Part shown: in pieces, positions 1 to 10,104 of the stretch | Layout: each line of letters begins with the position of its first letter | Numbering within the stretch: position 1 is the first letter of the stretch | Source of the DNA: Adiantum capillus-veneris | Taxonomy: Eukaryota; Streptophyta; Polypodiopsida; Polypodiales; Pteridaceae | Length of the DNA stretch: 54,500 bases | Assembly: GCA_014529385.2 (NCBI GenBank) | Contig: CM043969.1 | Location: forward strand, 22,505,946-22,560,445 | Direction of reading: 5' to 3' | Notes under the pieces: model-generated | The model's input: the letters and a program-made list of their open reading frames with translations, nothing else | The model's database searches: none | Told to the model about the DNA's origin: nothing | Program-made: the position numbers and the translations under genes

Positions 1-1310
1 GCATTGTGATTCAAGGTATGAAGTCACATAGAACCTTTTTCATTCCATTCAGCGTATGTGCAAATGAATTCAATGCTTCTTGAGGTAAGGTACACATCTT
101 TACTAGTCCCAAAGGTTTTTTTCATTGCTCTCAACATGTAATTGAAATTGATCATACGCTGAATAGAGATCTCCCATTGAGTAAATTGACCTTGCTGCAA
201 ATGCCTCTGTAAATTCATCGACTATTGGCCCTGTACATACATTCTTGATAGTACCTTATAGGTTACATAGCTTGTATGAACCACAAAGCTCCATTCTTCT
301 TGGGCACAATGAACCACCTATTTGAATATGGTGCACAAGAAGGCTCCAAAATACCCATGCTAATCTTTTCATTGAGAAAATCTATTAGCTTTGAAAAAAT
401 GTGCTTTTGGAACCAAGATTGGACGTAGATTCCAAGGTACATGAGGAATAATGAAGAACACCATAGGTGCAACAACACTAGGATCAACATACCCTATCTC
501 ATTTGGCTGGAAAGAAAAATCCTTAGAATGTCTTGAAAGAATTTATTTAAAACACTTCATCTCTTCGTCTGTTATTCCATTGTGAACTTGTGTCCATTTC
601 TTTTTGGATTTCTGAGATTTGGTTGCTGCAAAGAAGCTTGGTCTAGATATTTCCTACAATCTGATGGTAAAGATAAGGCCATCGGTCTCACTTTCTTTGC
701 CACAGTTTTGTACTTGGTCTCTACTTCCACTTCCGGTCCTTCATTGACGTTGAACCTCCTCTAATCTTCAAAAGCCTCAATCACATCATACACTTCCATA
801 GAGCATACTTCCACAACGTGGATTCCATCTTGCATACTAGAGTCCATTATAGCCTCAAGCTCAAGCATAGTATCTACATGAGAAACTTGTTGAAAGAAAC
901 CTGAAATGCATTCACTATCCTGAAACCATTTTTCTTCATGTATTTGTGTACAGTATATACATATTGTCGTGCACTTATTTTCATATCCTCAAGCTTCATA
1001 AAACATACTGACCCATGCTCTATTAATCCTTGGAAACCTGTAGAAAAATCTTATTTTTGCTTTGGGTCAGGCGAGAATCTTTGTCTTCTTGTACCATTGC
1101 AATCCCACTTTATAATGGTACTTGGCCAAAACCCCTTGTCTCCCTATACTCTTTGAGCTCTTTGTTCGCTTTTGGTAGAGGATACTCACAAAGACTATCG
1201 CAGCTCCTCTCGTGATTCACACACACAGTCAAGGATTGCACAACTCGCTTCCCATCTTTGGTCTTTACGCTGGCATAAGAAGAACCATCCTCCAAGACCT
1301 TCATATCCAT
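1..1310 (-). pseudogene. Degraded Ty3/gypsy retrotransposon pol relic (truncated at the window edge)
   Basis: The minus strand carries pieces of a Ty3/gypsy polyprotein scattered over three frames. Around 690-600 it encodes a motif close to KYKTVAKKVRP, which precedes RT in this group. At 370-270 it reads ILEPSCAPYSNRWF followed by VPKKNGALWFIQ, the start of the reverse-transcriptase fingers. Near 90-20 it reads MCTLPQEALNSFAHTLNG, the RT region a little before the catalytic box. The YxDD box itself would lie beyond base 1. At 1310-1110 a further in-register piece (SLCEYPLPKANKELKEY) lies upstream of RT. Stops and frameshifts separate the pieces, so it is dead. No LTR is visible. The superfamily call is secure; the exact left part and the clade are not. 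Confidence 0.8.
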
Positions 1311-2994
1311 GTGAACGGCTGTGATGTATGGCTATCTAAGGATAAGAGGATAGGTAGACATCTCCTACACAAATGTTTTTGCAGTGGAGAAAATGATGAG
1401 AGGATCATCAAATCACACTCAATTTCACTTAAAAAGACCAATTAAAAACACTAAAGTTTCAGTCATGAAACCTCAATGCTCATACAAGCACAAATCCTAA
1501 TCAAAACCCAAACCTCTTTTATGGAATCATGCAGCCTCGCCCCCAATAGCATAGCCGTAGCATCAAACAGTTGAAAGGAATACACGAGCTTCCACCTTCT
1601 CGGAGGCCATTTCTTGATTTTGCAGAGATTTAAGAGCTTCTAAATTGAATTCCACACACCATTTTGATAAGGGGAAATCCTAATTCACTCACTTACAAGC
1701 TTAGATACAAGATTGTGAAGAGGCGGGACTTCACTAGACATAGATTGAGCAACCATGGAAGCAATTGCACAGTAATGAAAAATTGCAAGTCTTTTTTTAC
1801 TAAAAAGCATCCCTCTTTCTCTTCCCCACGAATTTTGAGCTATTGTGTCAATTTTTGGGCCATTTTTCCACTTTCGACCAAAACTAGGTCATTTCAGGTC
1901 ATTTTTTACCCAAACAAAACCATTTTTTGTGTGAAAAATCCCAAACGGAGTCAAAAAATCCCTAAATTTATGGGATCACTCGCATAAGCATAAAAAGCAT
2001 AGATGTGTGTCATTTTTCATCAATATTCTATTTTGGGTCACTTTTCATGCAATTTTGCGACAATGCTTGTTAGCTACTGTTTTCGACAGTCCTTGTCCGC
2101 ATCAATCTTTATAGGCCAGATGAGTGTGACACCGTGAAACACTTGGAATATGTGCATCATAAAACCAAAATAGACATCTTATCAAGTGAGAAATGCACGC
2201 TAAGGTGCCACATCCAGGGCAACAACTCCCCAAATATGTACATGTACATGATAGCGACCACAATAGCCACTTCAACATATATCACAATATGTATATGATT
2301 TCTTTTATTTACATGCATCAAAACGTGTCAAAAGTGAGGTGAATGTTTTATTTCACATTGTGCACGTGCCACAGCACGACAACGTCGCTACTTTATTTCA
2401 CAAAAGATTTATTCTCACTTTGAGACTAAGAAATTTTGACACATGGATAAGGAAAATAATCATTGAGAAAAGAAAAATGAGAAAAATAATTTACACTTCT
2501 TGAGTTCTTTACACATTAGAGTGCAAAAGAGAGTGAAAAAAAGACCTTTTTCTCAAAGTGAAAGTGAGAAAATGTCTAACTTACTTGTAAAGTACAATTT
2601 GAAAGAAGAAACATAAGGGATGTGGTATCCTTTTCTTGCACTAAAAAGAGCCCGATATTACCATGTGCCTTTTTTGTCTACCCACAGCGTAGAGGCTTAC
2701 AATTCCTTTCTATTTTTCAAGCTAAAAATATAGTTTTGATTTATTTATTTTCACAATTGAAAACGAGATAGTGAGCAATTATGAAGATGAGAGGGAGTTG
2801 GGACAATGGTGACACCCACTTAGTTTATCTTTTTTGTGCGCTTTTATAGGTTTATGGAAAGTGTTAGGCTCCACAAATCCCAAGAGTTACCTTTTCATTT
2901 TGAGAAGGGCTTCCACCATTGAGGTCATAAACTAAGCTTGTCATTTATAAGATGGTTACTCTTGCTGGTTCTTCTTTTTTTCAAACTTTAGGGA
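1311..2994. other. AT-rich non-coding stretch
   Basis: No convincing gene is visible; short open frames here have no recognisable motifs. Positions about 1560-1990 contain phrases that recur in diverged form at about 9490-9960: an 'agaggcgggacttcactag'-like segment, and a later run of 'ggtcattt'/'caccatttttggg' phrases. This suggests two old copies of one dispersed repeat. The remainder is AT-rich and I see nothing in it. Confidence 0.45.
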
Positions 2995-3290
2995 AGGGAT
3001 CTAGCCTTTAGAGCGTTTAAAGTTAGATCTAGAGCTTAGGGATGTAGAGCTATTAAAGCAAGACTCTATAGTTTTTAGAGCTTAGAACTCTAGAAGCTTT
3101 TAAAGTGGAGTTTAGAGCTTCTTACAGTGGGATCTATTGCTCATGGCTCTGGAGCTTAGGGATGTTCAACTTTTAAAGGGGGGTCTAGATTTTAGAGCTT
3201 GAGAGCTTTAAAGACGAGTCCATAGCAAAGGGCTCTAAAGCTTAGGGATATAGAGATTTTAAAGCAGGATCAAAAGCTTAAGGATGTGGA
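2995..3290. repeat. Degenerate tandem repeat with a period of about 40 bp
   Basis: Variants of the phrase GAGCTTAGGGATGTAGAGCTT, usually followed by TTTAAAG, recur near 3032, 3078, 3114, 3151, 3195, 3237 and 3274, at spacings of 36-46 bp. Units are strongly diverged, as in an old minisatellite. The array ends at a CT microsatellite just downstream of the GT2 gene (which lies on the minus strand). Confidence 0.6.

Positions 3291-3317
<27 letters not shown>
3291..3317. repeat. (TC)n microsatellite
   Basis: An uninterrupted TC run of about 27 bp, lying about 90 bp beyond the stop codon of the GT2 gene. Confidence 0.95.
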
Positions 3318-3322
<5 letters not shown>

Positions 3323-3404
3323 GAAGATTTTTTGAGAACTTATGGGCAGGCCTAGTGATTTTATCACTTGTTGGAGATTGTGGTATTTTGTGCCATGGTT
3401 GGGG

Positions 3405-3796
3405 CTAGTGTGAAATGGAAGAGTTGGCACAAAACACGGTGAAAGCATGCGGATGGACGGCCGATATGTAGATGCCGAGCCAGAACGCAATGTTAAGCAA
3501 GGAGACGAGCTCAAAAAATATGGTGGAGGGGTGCCATTTTGGCCCAAAATTGACCGGCTCAAAGATGGGCACCCCTTTGAAATTGAAGTGGAGGAGGCAC
3601 TTGCGTTGCTCTGGTCGGAAGCCGGTGGGCATCAGCAGGTGAAGCACAGGAACGCTCATGTGCGCACACGTGCTCAGCAGGAACACCGACAGCCCAATCA
3701 CCACGGCCATCCCCTTATCACAGCGGCTCTTATGAAACCCTAATTCCCTACAAACACGCAGGCACAGATATGGTGAGTACTTTCCCTTCAGGTTTG

Positions 3797-3827
<31 letters not shown>

Positions 3828-5667
3828 CACACAATATACCTTAGTACCTTACCTTGTGAATGTGACGTACCCTGCGAGTGTGGGATAAGCCCTAGCAAGC
3901 ACAGTTGTGCCGCAAAGAATAATGAATGCAATGTGCACTCGGACCAGCTTCAACTCATTTAGCTTCCGCATCAGAGGGCTCGACTTTACAGTAGCAGCGG
4001 CGCTCCGGTCCACAGTGCTCGTTGGCACAAACTTGAAGGTGCTCTTGTAACAAAACGCTGCTTCTAAAACCATTTTGAAGAAGAAAGGAGCCATCCACCA
4101 GAACTGTGACTCATCTCTATTCCTACTTTGAATAGGCTGGGGTACCTCTAGCCATAACACATACCAAAATATCTTCCAGCTTAAAAAGTAGATAGCCAAA
4201 TTCGACAGCAAGGTCCGGTTGTCTACTTCATCGCCGAGAACAAAATTGAGCCGAAATGCAAGACTGCTCCAAAGTATGAGCACAATCATGACATTGAGGA
4301 TAGACATATAGTAGTAACCTGTATGCCAGAAATAGAAAGATTTCTGAAACATGTTAAGCTTGCTGCCATTGCCAAGCATCATCTTCCATGTTGAAACAAG
4401 TTGCTGTATGGCGCCCTTCCCCCATCTTTCACGCTGCTTTATGAACCCCTCAAATGTCCATGGAGTGATTCCTATCTGAAGCTTCTCATTGATATAAACA
4501 GACTTGTAGCCTTGGTTGAAAAGCATGTAGGCGGTCATCGTGTCTTCGGTTATCGACTGAGGTTGAAACCCACCAATCTCGTCCAAGTGCTTTCTTCTGA
4601 AGATTGCCCCCGTGCCAACACATGGGGCACATCCGAGTGTGTTCCGGTGCACCATCGCCCTATCATACCCAAACGCACATGCATCATTTAAAGGGTCGCC
4701 TACAGGAAGGTTGTAGAATGATTGGGGCACTTGCACGAACGAGACGTCGGGAGCATTGACAATGTGCGGTAGAACCCGGAGTAAGAAAGAGGGATGGAGG
4801 ATCATGTCTGCATCCATCATCACTACATACTCAGCATCTGAATGTTGCAGACCGAAATTCATGTTTCCACACTTGAAGTGGTGAGGCACACCTGGTATCT
4901 GCATAAATTAGGCCTTTCACGGTTAACATTTGTTTACAAAATAAAGTAGTCCGAGTATACATGCATTTATGACTAGCATGCTTCTTGATGATAATAACAA
5001 GTACAAAGCAAATTACCTTTGTCCTTCTCAGGTAGAGAAGTTGATCACTGCCACTTTCGACTTGCATTGTTTCACAAAACACCTTGAGATTATCATCAGC
5101 TCCGTCATCGAGAACAAGAATCTTGAAGCAACCCTTGGGATAGTGAAGAGAAAGGGCTGCTAGAATGCTCTCTTGGGGCACATCAGTGGGCTCTCTGCAA
5201 CAAGGGATCATAATATGCACACAAGGATAGCTTACAAGAGGCCTAGTATTAAGGAGAGGCAAATGATCACCAAAGTTGCATGAATACTGAGGAAAATCCA
5301 TCTTAATGTTGTCATCGTGTTCTTCAGAGGCCAGGGGCGTCAAAGCTGGCGCAATCATAGGCGGGAGGAAAAAATCCACAGCTGCAACAAGAGTGCAAAG
5401 AAAGTAAATCAGCTCACATGCCAAGAGGAGAAGCAGCCAGGGTGCCGCTAGAGCCGCAGGGAGCTCTCGATAGTAGAGCCTAATTTTGAACGACAGGTAG
5501 TTTATGCCACTTGCAAGGGATCCGAGGAGAAGCAGAGAGGTGAAGAGGTGGAGGATGAATGGCTTGATGCTGGGGCGGCGCCACAGCAGCTGCATTGGAT
5601 GGATGATATATTTGGCGCGCATGCTGAGGAGGTCGATGTCGGGGACAAATGGGCGAGACAGCTTCAT
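3405..5667 (-). CDS. GT2-family processive glycosyltransferase (glucan-synthase-like membrane protein), three exons
   Basis: Three exons join in phase: 5667-5017, 4898-3853 and 3747-3405, with GT-AG introns of 118 and 105 bp; the second intron holds a CT microsatellite. The predicted protein is about 679 aa. The start is the first ATG after an in-frame TAA. Two N-terminal membrane segments (about 37-56 and 75-99) precede a cytosolic GT-A domain with the full processive signature: DDG (187-189), DAD (246-248), TED (334-336) and QRERW (372-376, the QxxRW box). Several C-terminal membrane spans follow, including two in exon 3. The enzyme should polymerise a beta-glycan from a nucleotide sugar at the Golgi or plasma membrane and export it. 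It lacks the plant CesA insertions, and its TED/QRERW context looks like bacterial cellulose synthases, fungal mixed-linkage glucan synthase and the moss arabinoglucan synthase. That subfamily call is from memory. If exon 3 were ignored the frame would end at 3849, exactly on a consensus donor, which supports the spliced model. Confidence 0.87.
3797..3826. repeat. (CT)n microsatellite inside intron 2 of the GT2 gene
   Basis: About 30 bp of CT on the plus strand, read as GA in the transcript. It lies near the donor side of the 105-bp intron, so length changes here would alter intron size but not the coding frame. Confidence 0.9.
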
Positions 5668-5990
5668 GAGGAGCCTGGGAAGCCTGAGCTGCTGATGGGA
5701 TGATGCTGAGCAGTGTTACTTTGAATCATTGTATTGTTCAAGAGCTCAAAGCAAGGCGATCAGAGTACAATATTGGTGATAAGGGCTTGGGCTTAAATAT
5801 TCAGTGCTTTTAGACTTTTCCACGCAACAAAAACGCAGCTGGCGAACAATTGCTGAAGGTAAAACAGTGTTAATGAGATCACGTCTGCGCATGGCTCTTT
5901 TCCTGCGTGCTCATGAGGCTGTTACAGTTCCGCTGAATATTGGCTGCCACAGTTCCGCTGAATATTGGCGCGCAGAGCAGGACGTGAGTC
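5668..5990 (-). promoter_or_regulatory. Probable 5' leader and promoter of the GT2 gene
   Basis: On the minus strand a TATA-like ATATTTAAGC lies at 5801-5792, about 130 bp upstream of the ATG, which is a reasonable place for a core promoter. Further upstream a 21-bp sequence (acagttccgctgaatattgg plus c) occurs twice, at 5924-5944 and 5949-5969, 25 bp apart. This could be a duplicated regulatory site or a chance duplication. The promoter role is inferred from position only. Confidence 0.35.
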
Positions 5991-6173
5991 AGCATACCAG
6001 CTTGGATGGCGGGCACGTGAAAGGTGCGCGCAGTGTGAATGGCAGAGCAAGGGCGTCGGCTACCTCCACCCCTATTTTGCACGAGTTGATGAAAGCGTGG
6101 CGGCGGCCTGGCCTTCAAAGTTCAACAACGTCAAGGCTCTGGACAGCTGCAGCTCAGACTAGATTGAGGAATG

Positions 6174-6372
6174 TTTTTTTTTTTTTTTGGGTGAAAATTG
6201 AATTAAATTAAAAAAAGAGCAAAAAGAGATACAAAGGACCCACACGCAGGGGGTGGGACAGCCCCATTGGCTTTTAGCCAAAGGCCCTTTTTCAAAATAA
6301 AGCCAGGATATTCAGCCATTTGGCTTAATCCTGACGATAGAATAGGATCTTAATCCAATGGTGGAGAATAAT
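6174..6372 (-). mobile_element. 3' end of a non-LTR retroposon (LINE- or SINE-like) with poly(A) tail
   Basis: Read on the minus strand, a C-rich segment is followed by 'CTTTGTATCTC', a T-rich then AATTTAATTCAATTTT stretch, and CACCC plus a run of 15 A (plus-strand T at 6174-6188). This is the usual look of a plant LINE 3' untranslated end with its poly(A). No coding part is present and I could not define a target-site duplication, so the outer boundary near 6372 is approximate. Confidence 0.5.
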
Positions 6373-6511
6373 TTTTTTTTATAAATAGAGTTGTCAATTT
6401 TAAAGCGTTAACTCATCGTCGAAAAGCAACAAGCCTGCTTTGCGAGTTTGTTTAAAAAAACACTATCAGCCTCTTAGCCAATCAACGTTCTGCATCATCC
6501 AGTCCAACAAG

Positions 6512-6514
<3 letters not shown>

Positions 6515-6570
<56 letters not shown>

Positions 6571-6591
6571 CGCGCGCGCGCGCGCGCGCGC
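6515..6591. repeat. Compound microsatellite (TC)n-(TG)n-(CG)n
   Basis: About 39 bp of TC (6515-6553), then 17 bp of TG (6554-6570), then about 21 bp of CG (6571-6591). The last 38 bp alternate purine and pyrimidine without a break and are a strong candidate for Z-DNA. The TC part is a pure polypyrimidine tract able to form a triplex. Confidence 0.95.
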
Positions 6592-6752
6592 TTTAATGGT
6601 GACCTGCAACATGAAGGAACATGCCTCGCAATCTATAATTTTCAAGGGCAGACCAATTTTCATCTTGTAATTGAGAATAACTTCATGGATATATGAGGTC
6701 GTCCTCTAATACAGCGGAGAGTAGCTTGCGCTAAAGTCAAATCCCAAAGATC

Positions 6753-7190
6753 ATGGGTAGCAGCAAGGTGAGTTATGGAGTACTGGGTCTGTGTGCGATC
6801 ATGGTGGCGATGATGATGATAGCAGATGGGGTAACAGGGCAGGTGCATGTGTTAGCTCCGACGAGCGGAGCTAGCGAATGTGAAACGGTACTGGTCCTGG
6901 AGTTGGTGGACCGCCTGGAGTATGTGTCGGGGATGGTGAACACGTAATCCCAATCTACCTGCTCCCAGCGTGCAAGGTCGCTACTCCAAGCCTCTGCTCA
7001 GCTGCTGTCGAAATCTCGGTATAACCATATTTTGCCCCGTCTGGCGCGCCAGTGAGTCTCAATGGCCCAGCTTCGGCCTTCAGTGCTAACACCATCTGCG
7101 GCCCTTACGTCTCCCACACAACAATTGATACGTCTTCTTCACCGCTTGGAAACAACGGCGTTGATTTGGTTGGACCTTGAGGGGCTAAGC
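6753..7190 (+). pseudogene. Decayed non-specific lipid-transfer-protein-like (LTPG-type) gene
   Basis: The ATG at 6753 opens a 64-codon frame. It has a clear signal peptide (hydrophobic GVLGLCAIMVAMMMI, cleavage likely near TGQ), then SECETVLVLELVDRLEYVSG, which resembles the first helix of the plant eight-cysteine LTP fold with its first Cys. The frame then stops. Downstream, in another frame, 'LPACKVATPSLC' (about 6959-6995) resembles the last two cysteines of LTPG proteins. The next piece (VSLNGPASAFSANT at about 7053) looks like a low-complexity tail. The central CC...CxC part is missing, so I call it a broken gene. An unrecognised intron is the alternative. The family call is moderate because only part of the fold is seen. 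Confidence 0.45.
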
Positions 7191-7279
7191 TATAGTACTA
7201 GCCTTGCTATTTGTATCCATAGCTCAGTCTTGAGGGCTATTCTGAACGCTGATTTGGTTGGACCTTGAGGGGCTAAGCT
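7162..7279. repeat. Tandem duplication of about 88 bp
   Basis: The 30-bp segment at 7162-7191 (beginning tgatttggttggaccttgag) recurs identically at 7250-7279, giving an 88-bp offset. The first copy overlaps the end of the LTP-like relic, so the duplication includes part of that gene fragment. Confidence 0.85.
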
Positions 7280-7392
7280 CAGTCTACGAGGAAGGAGCAC
7301 TATAGCGCGTGGAGAAAACTCTATCAATCGCACAAAGCCCCCCGCACGTCTCATAAAGAAAGTATGTGGGAGAGAGAGAGAGAGAGAGAGAG
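7280..7392. repeat. Dispersed repeat with GA tail, copy 1
   Basis: The segment 'gtggagaaaactctatcaat' and the later 'tcataaagaaagtatgtggg', running into (AG)n at 7371-7392, match the copy at about 26,159-26,330 in the same order. In this copy the second hairpin arm present at 26,224-26,243 is missing. The shared unit plus a GA tract of different length at the same place suggests a mobile or duplicated sequence carrying its own microsatellite. Confidence 0.65.
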
Positions 7393-7587
7393 GGGTGAGA
7401 AGGCGAGCTATACGTGGACGAGGGAGGAGGGGGTGTTGGTGGGATGGGTCTTTGGCACTAACGCCGCCTATGTTGCTGGTGCCTGAAAGGCTTTGGACTC
7501 TGGAGGCCATTCATTACTTCATTAGAAATGCACGTGGTTGTCTCTCAAATGTTGTGGTGTGAAAATAGTGGCTTCAACCCCTTTAAC

Positions 7588-7593
7588 ATATAT

Positions 7594-7671
<78 letters not shown>
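7588..7671. repeat. (TA)n microsatellite
   Basis: About 84 bp of nearly perfect TA, with one 'g' interruption near the left end. A self-complementary tract of this length can extrude a cruciform. Confidence 0.95.
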
Positions 7672-7674
<3 letters not shown>

Positions 7675-9112
7675 GAACTTGGCTAGAGCACCCATTTGAG
7701 TTAGGTAGGTTGAGCCAATTTCTCCCAATCAAATTTTAGGGGGCGTTTAAATTGCATGCCCAAGCCAAAAGCGCAGGGTAGTGAATTTGATGTGCATGCA
7801 ATAGAGTGAATATGGTTCCTTTTACTATGGGGACACCGAACTCAAGAAGCCCATTATCATGGACAATTAGAATGGAGGATACATAACGCAGGTTAGTGAG
7901 CATGGAGGCAAGAAAACAAAATTGCCAACGGAAGTAGCTTACTCTTTAAGCTGAATCAATATCCTACATCTTTTGTATTTGCTTTAATGTGTGTTTTGTG
8001 TATGGCTGGGAGGACATATATTCACGACACTCGACGTTGTGATTGCAAGCGCGTCTCCAACTCCACAACACTACAAGGTCCGTTATTTGCATCCAATTTT
8101 CCATGCGCACGTGTTTCCTTGGCGCAACACATAAACGCTACGAGGCAGGGTACGACCTCCATTTCTTATAATTTTTGGGAGAGATCACAGTGCCAGCTCT
8201 CCACCATACTTGTGCATGGAATCTCTGCATGACGCGCATTGTATATTTTTCACTTTCAGTCTATGGGTTTTCATTATAATACGATATGTTTAACTATTCA
8301 CATTTTTGTAGATTGACTCAAATATCGGCCTATAGATTGATTGGACAATCGAAAAGCACAACTACAACATTACAAGTAAGTAAAGCACCTCATTTCTTGT
8401 TGCAGTTTATTGATACACTTAACTTTGTATCCTCCCATGAACACAATAACAATTTTTAAATGTTTGTGCTTCCCTTTAAAACTCAACTAACTCTTTTAAA
8501 AATTGCCTTTACAATCTCTATTAGTTGATGCCACTTAACTTTGTCTCTAACCAAAAATATAATAACATTATCTAAATGTATTTCCCTCTCAGGCAGTATC
8601 GTCGTTGCCGAGTTAGTCACAATCTTGATTACTTTAGTGCTAGATGATAAATGTCAATTTGCATGTGTCTTATTATATCCTATAGTTGTTATATAGCAAG
8701 GCCCACCAAGCAGGACTAGTTCCTTTGAGAAGATCCATCAGACACAAGGATACACTATTCCTCTTGTATGCCATATGCTTGAATGCCCTCGACTAACTTT
8801 CAAGAGTTGTAAGGGATGTAACAACTCAACTTTAGATGCCATACAGAGTGTTTGCAGAAATTATGGAGACTCGATGATGATATGTAGATGTTATATTCTT
8901 TCAAAAATAGGAAAAACTTGTAGTGCATTGTGCAAAGTAACAGGTAGTTGTACTCAAACATCCTATTTTTAGTGGGCATTCCGAATGCTTTGTCCTCGCT
9001 TTGTACCTACAACTAATTCCATTCATCAATCAGCATTTCTTACAACGTATACCCAACAGGCTTTGTAAAGCTATGTAACCCGTGTAAGCTTTTGGTCGGA
9101 CGAGGCTATAAG
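7672..9112. other. Non-coding stretch without recognisable features
   Basis: Short open frames occur (for example 7987-8232 and 8775-8972, plus strand) but show no conserved motif, coding bias or splice context I can recognise. I see no gene here. Confidence 0.5.
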
Positions 9113-9289
9113 ATAATGGTTATGCAAGGCTTAGTTATCAATTATTTTAGCTAATAACTAAGCCTCATTTGTGGTCACACTCAAAAAACATCATCAAATA
9201 CATAACTATGCATACCTTTCTAAGGTGGTGGTCATGCGAGGCTTGGTTATTAGGTATTTGAATTGATAAGCCCCATTCTTGGTCACATG
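9113..9289. repeat. Diverged direct repeat containing a 12-bp perfect hairpin
   Basis: Segments at about 9113-9177 and 9224-9289 are diverged copies; both contain a 'ggt(t/c)atgc(a/g)aggctt(a/g)gttat' phrase and end in 'ggtcaca'. Copy 1 includes the inverted repeat aggcttagttat (9127-9138) / ataactaagcct (9154-9165), a 12-bp stem with a 15-bp loop. The function is unknown. Confidence 0.6.
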
Positions 9290-10104
9290 TTGTCAAGAAG
9301 TGCGCAATGTAGCTAGGGAAGCTCCGGGCCTTTGACTGTGAGGGTTTGCAACAAAATCAAGTGAGTCACAAAAGATTTGAAGCTAAAGACGCACTCAAAA
9401 AGACAAAAACTCCATTCATGAAAGCTTTGCTTTTAAAAAGAACCAAGAACAACTCAAAACTCTTGTGTATGTGAAGATTTGGTGTAGCCTTGCCCAAATT
9501 GCACAGTTGTAGTGCTCTTTTGCCGTGATGAAAACCCTAAATTAATGCTTCAATTCCTCCTTGTTGCCATTTCATGGAAGCTTCAGAAGTTCAATTCTTT
9601 GTCGTTTCTATTTCATGGAAGCTTCAGAACTTCATTAGACAAGCCCAAGTGATTATTTGAAGAGGGAAAACCCTAATCGGTGGCCTCACATCCTCAAACA
9701 CACGGTGAAAACAGAGCGGGACTCCACTAGGACATCATTGAAAGAGGCTATGTATCCCTTCACAAAGAGGCTTCAGTGAGCTTCAAGTGCTAATATTATT
9801 CATCTAAAACTTTCCTCCGACTCTCATAGTCACGGTCTAGTGAGTGATGTGGCATTTTGAGCCATGTTTCACCATTTTTGGGTCAATTTTGATGATTTTA
9901 CATTAGGGAATGTTTGAGGTCATTTGGAGTGCCTTATTAGAAAATACAATTTTTTGTGTTCTCTTTCTAGAAAATTGGTGTGGTAAAAGAAAAGGTGTCC
10001 TCATCAATCATTCAAAAAGTGTACTTTCAATTGGATTCCTTCGATAGAGTCATAACAGTCGTGATGATTAAGGGAATATCTCTTTCAGTTACATTGAATG
10101 CACC
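9290..10104. other. Non-coding stretch with an old dispersed repeat
   Basis: Positions about 9490-9960 resemble 1560-1990 in the order of several short phrases ('gcgggact(c/t)cactag', 'aggtcattt', 'attttttgtgt'). Within it the 20-bp phrase atttcatggaagcttcagaa is repeated 41 bp apart (9569 and 9610). No gene is visible. Confidence 0.4.

Noticed and set aside
3447-3743. Plus-strand 98-codon ORF inside GT2 exon 3
   Set aside because: Opposite strand of a well-supported exon; no recognisable domain.
5804-6211. Plus-strand 135-codon ORF and the overlapping minus-strand ORF upstream of the GT2 gene
   Set aside because: No motif, ends in a poly(T) tract of a retroposon tail, and overlaps the probable promoter.
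8775-8972. 65-codon cysteine-containing ORF as a possible secreted peptide
   Set aside because: No signal peptide and no cysteine pattern of a known family; the length is expected by chance in AT-rich DNA.
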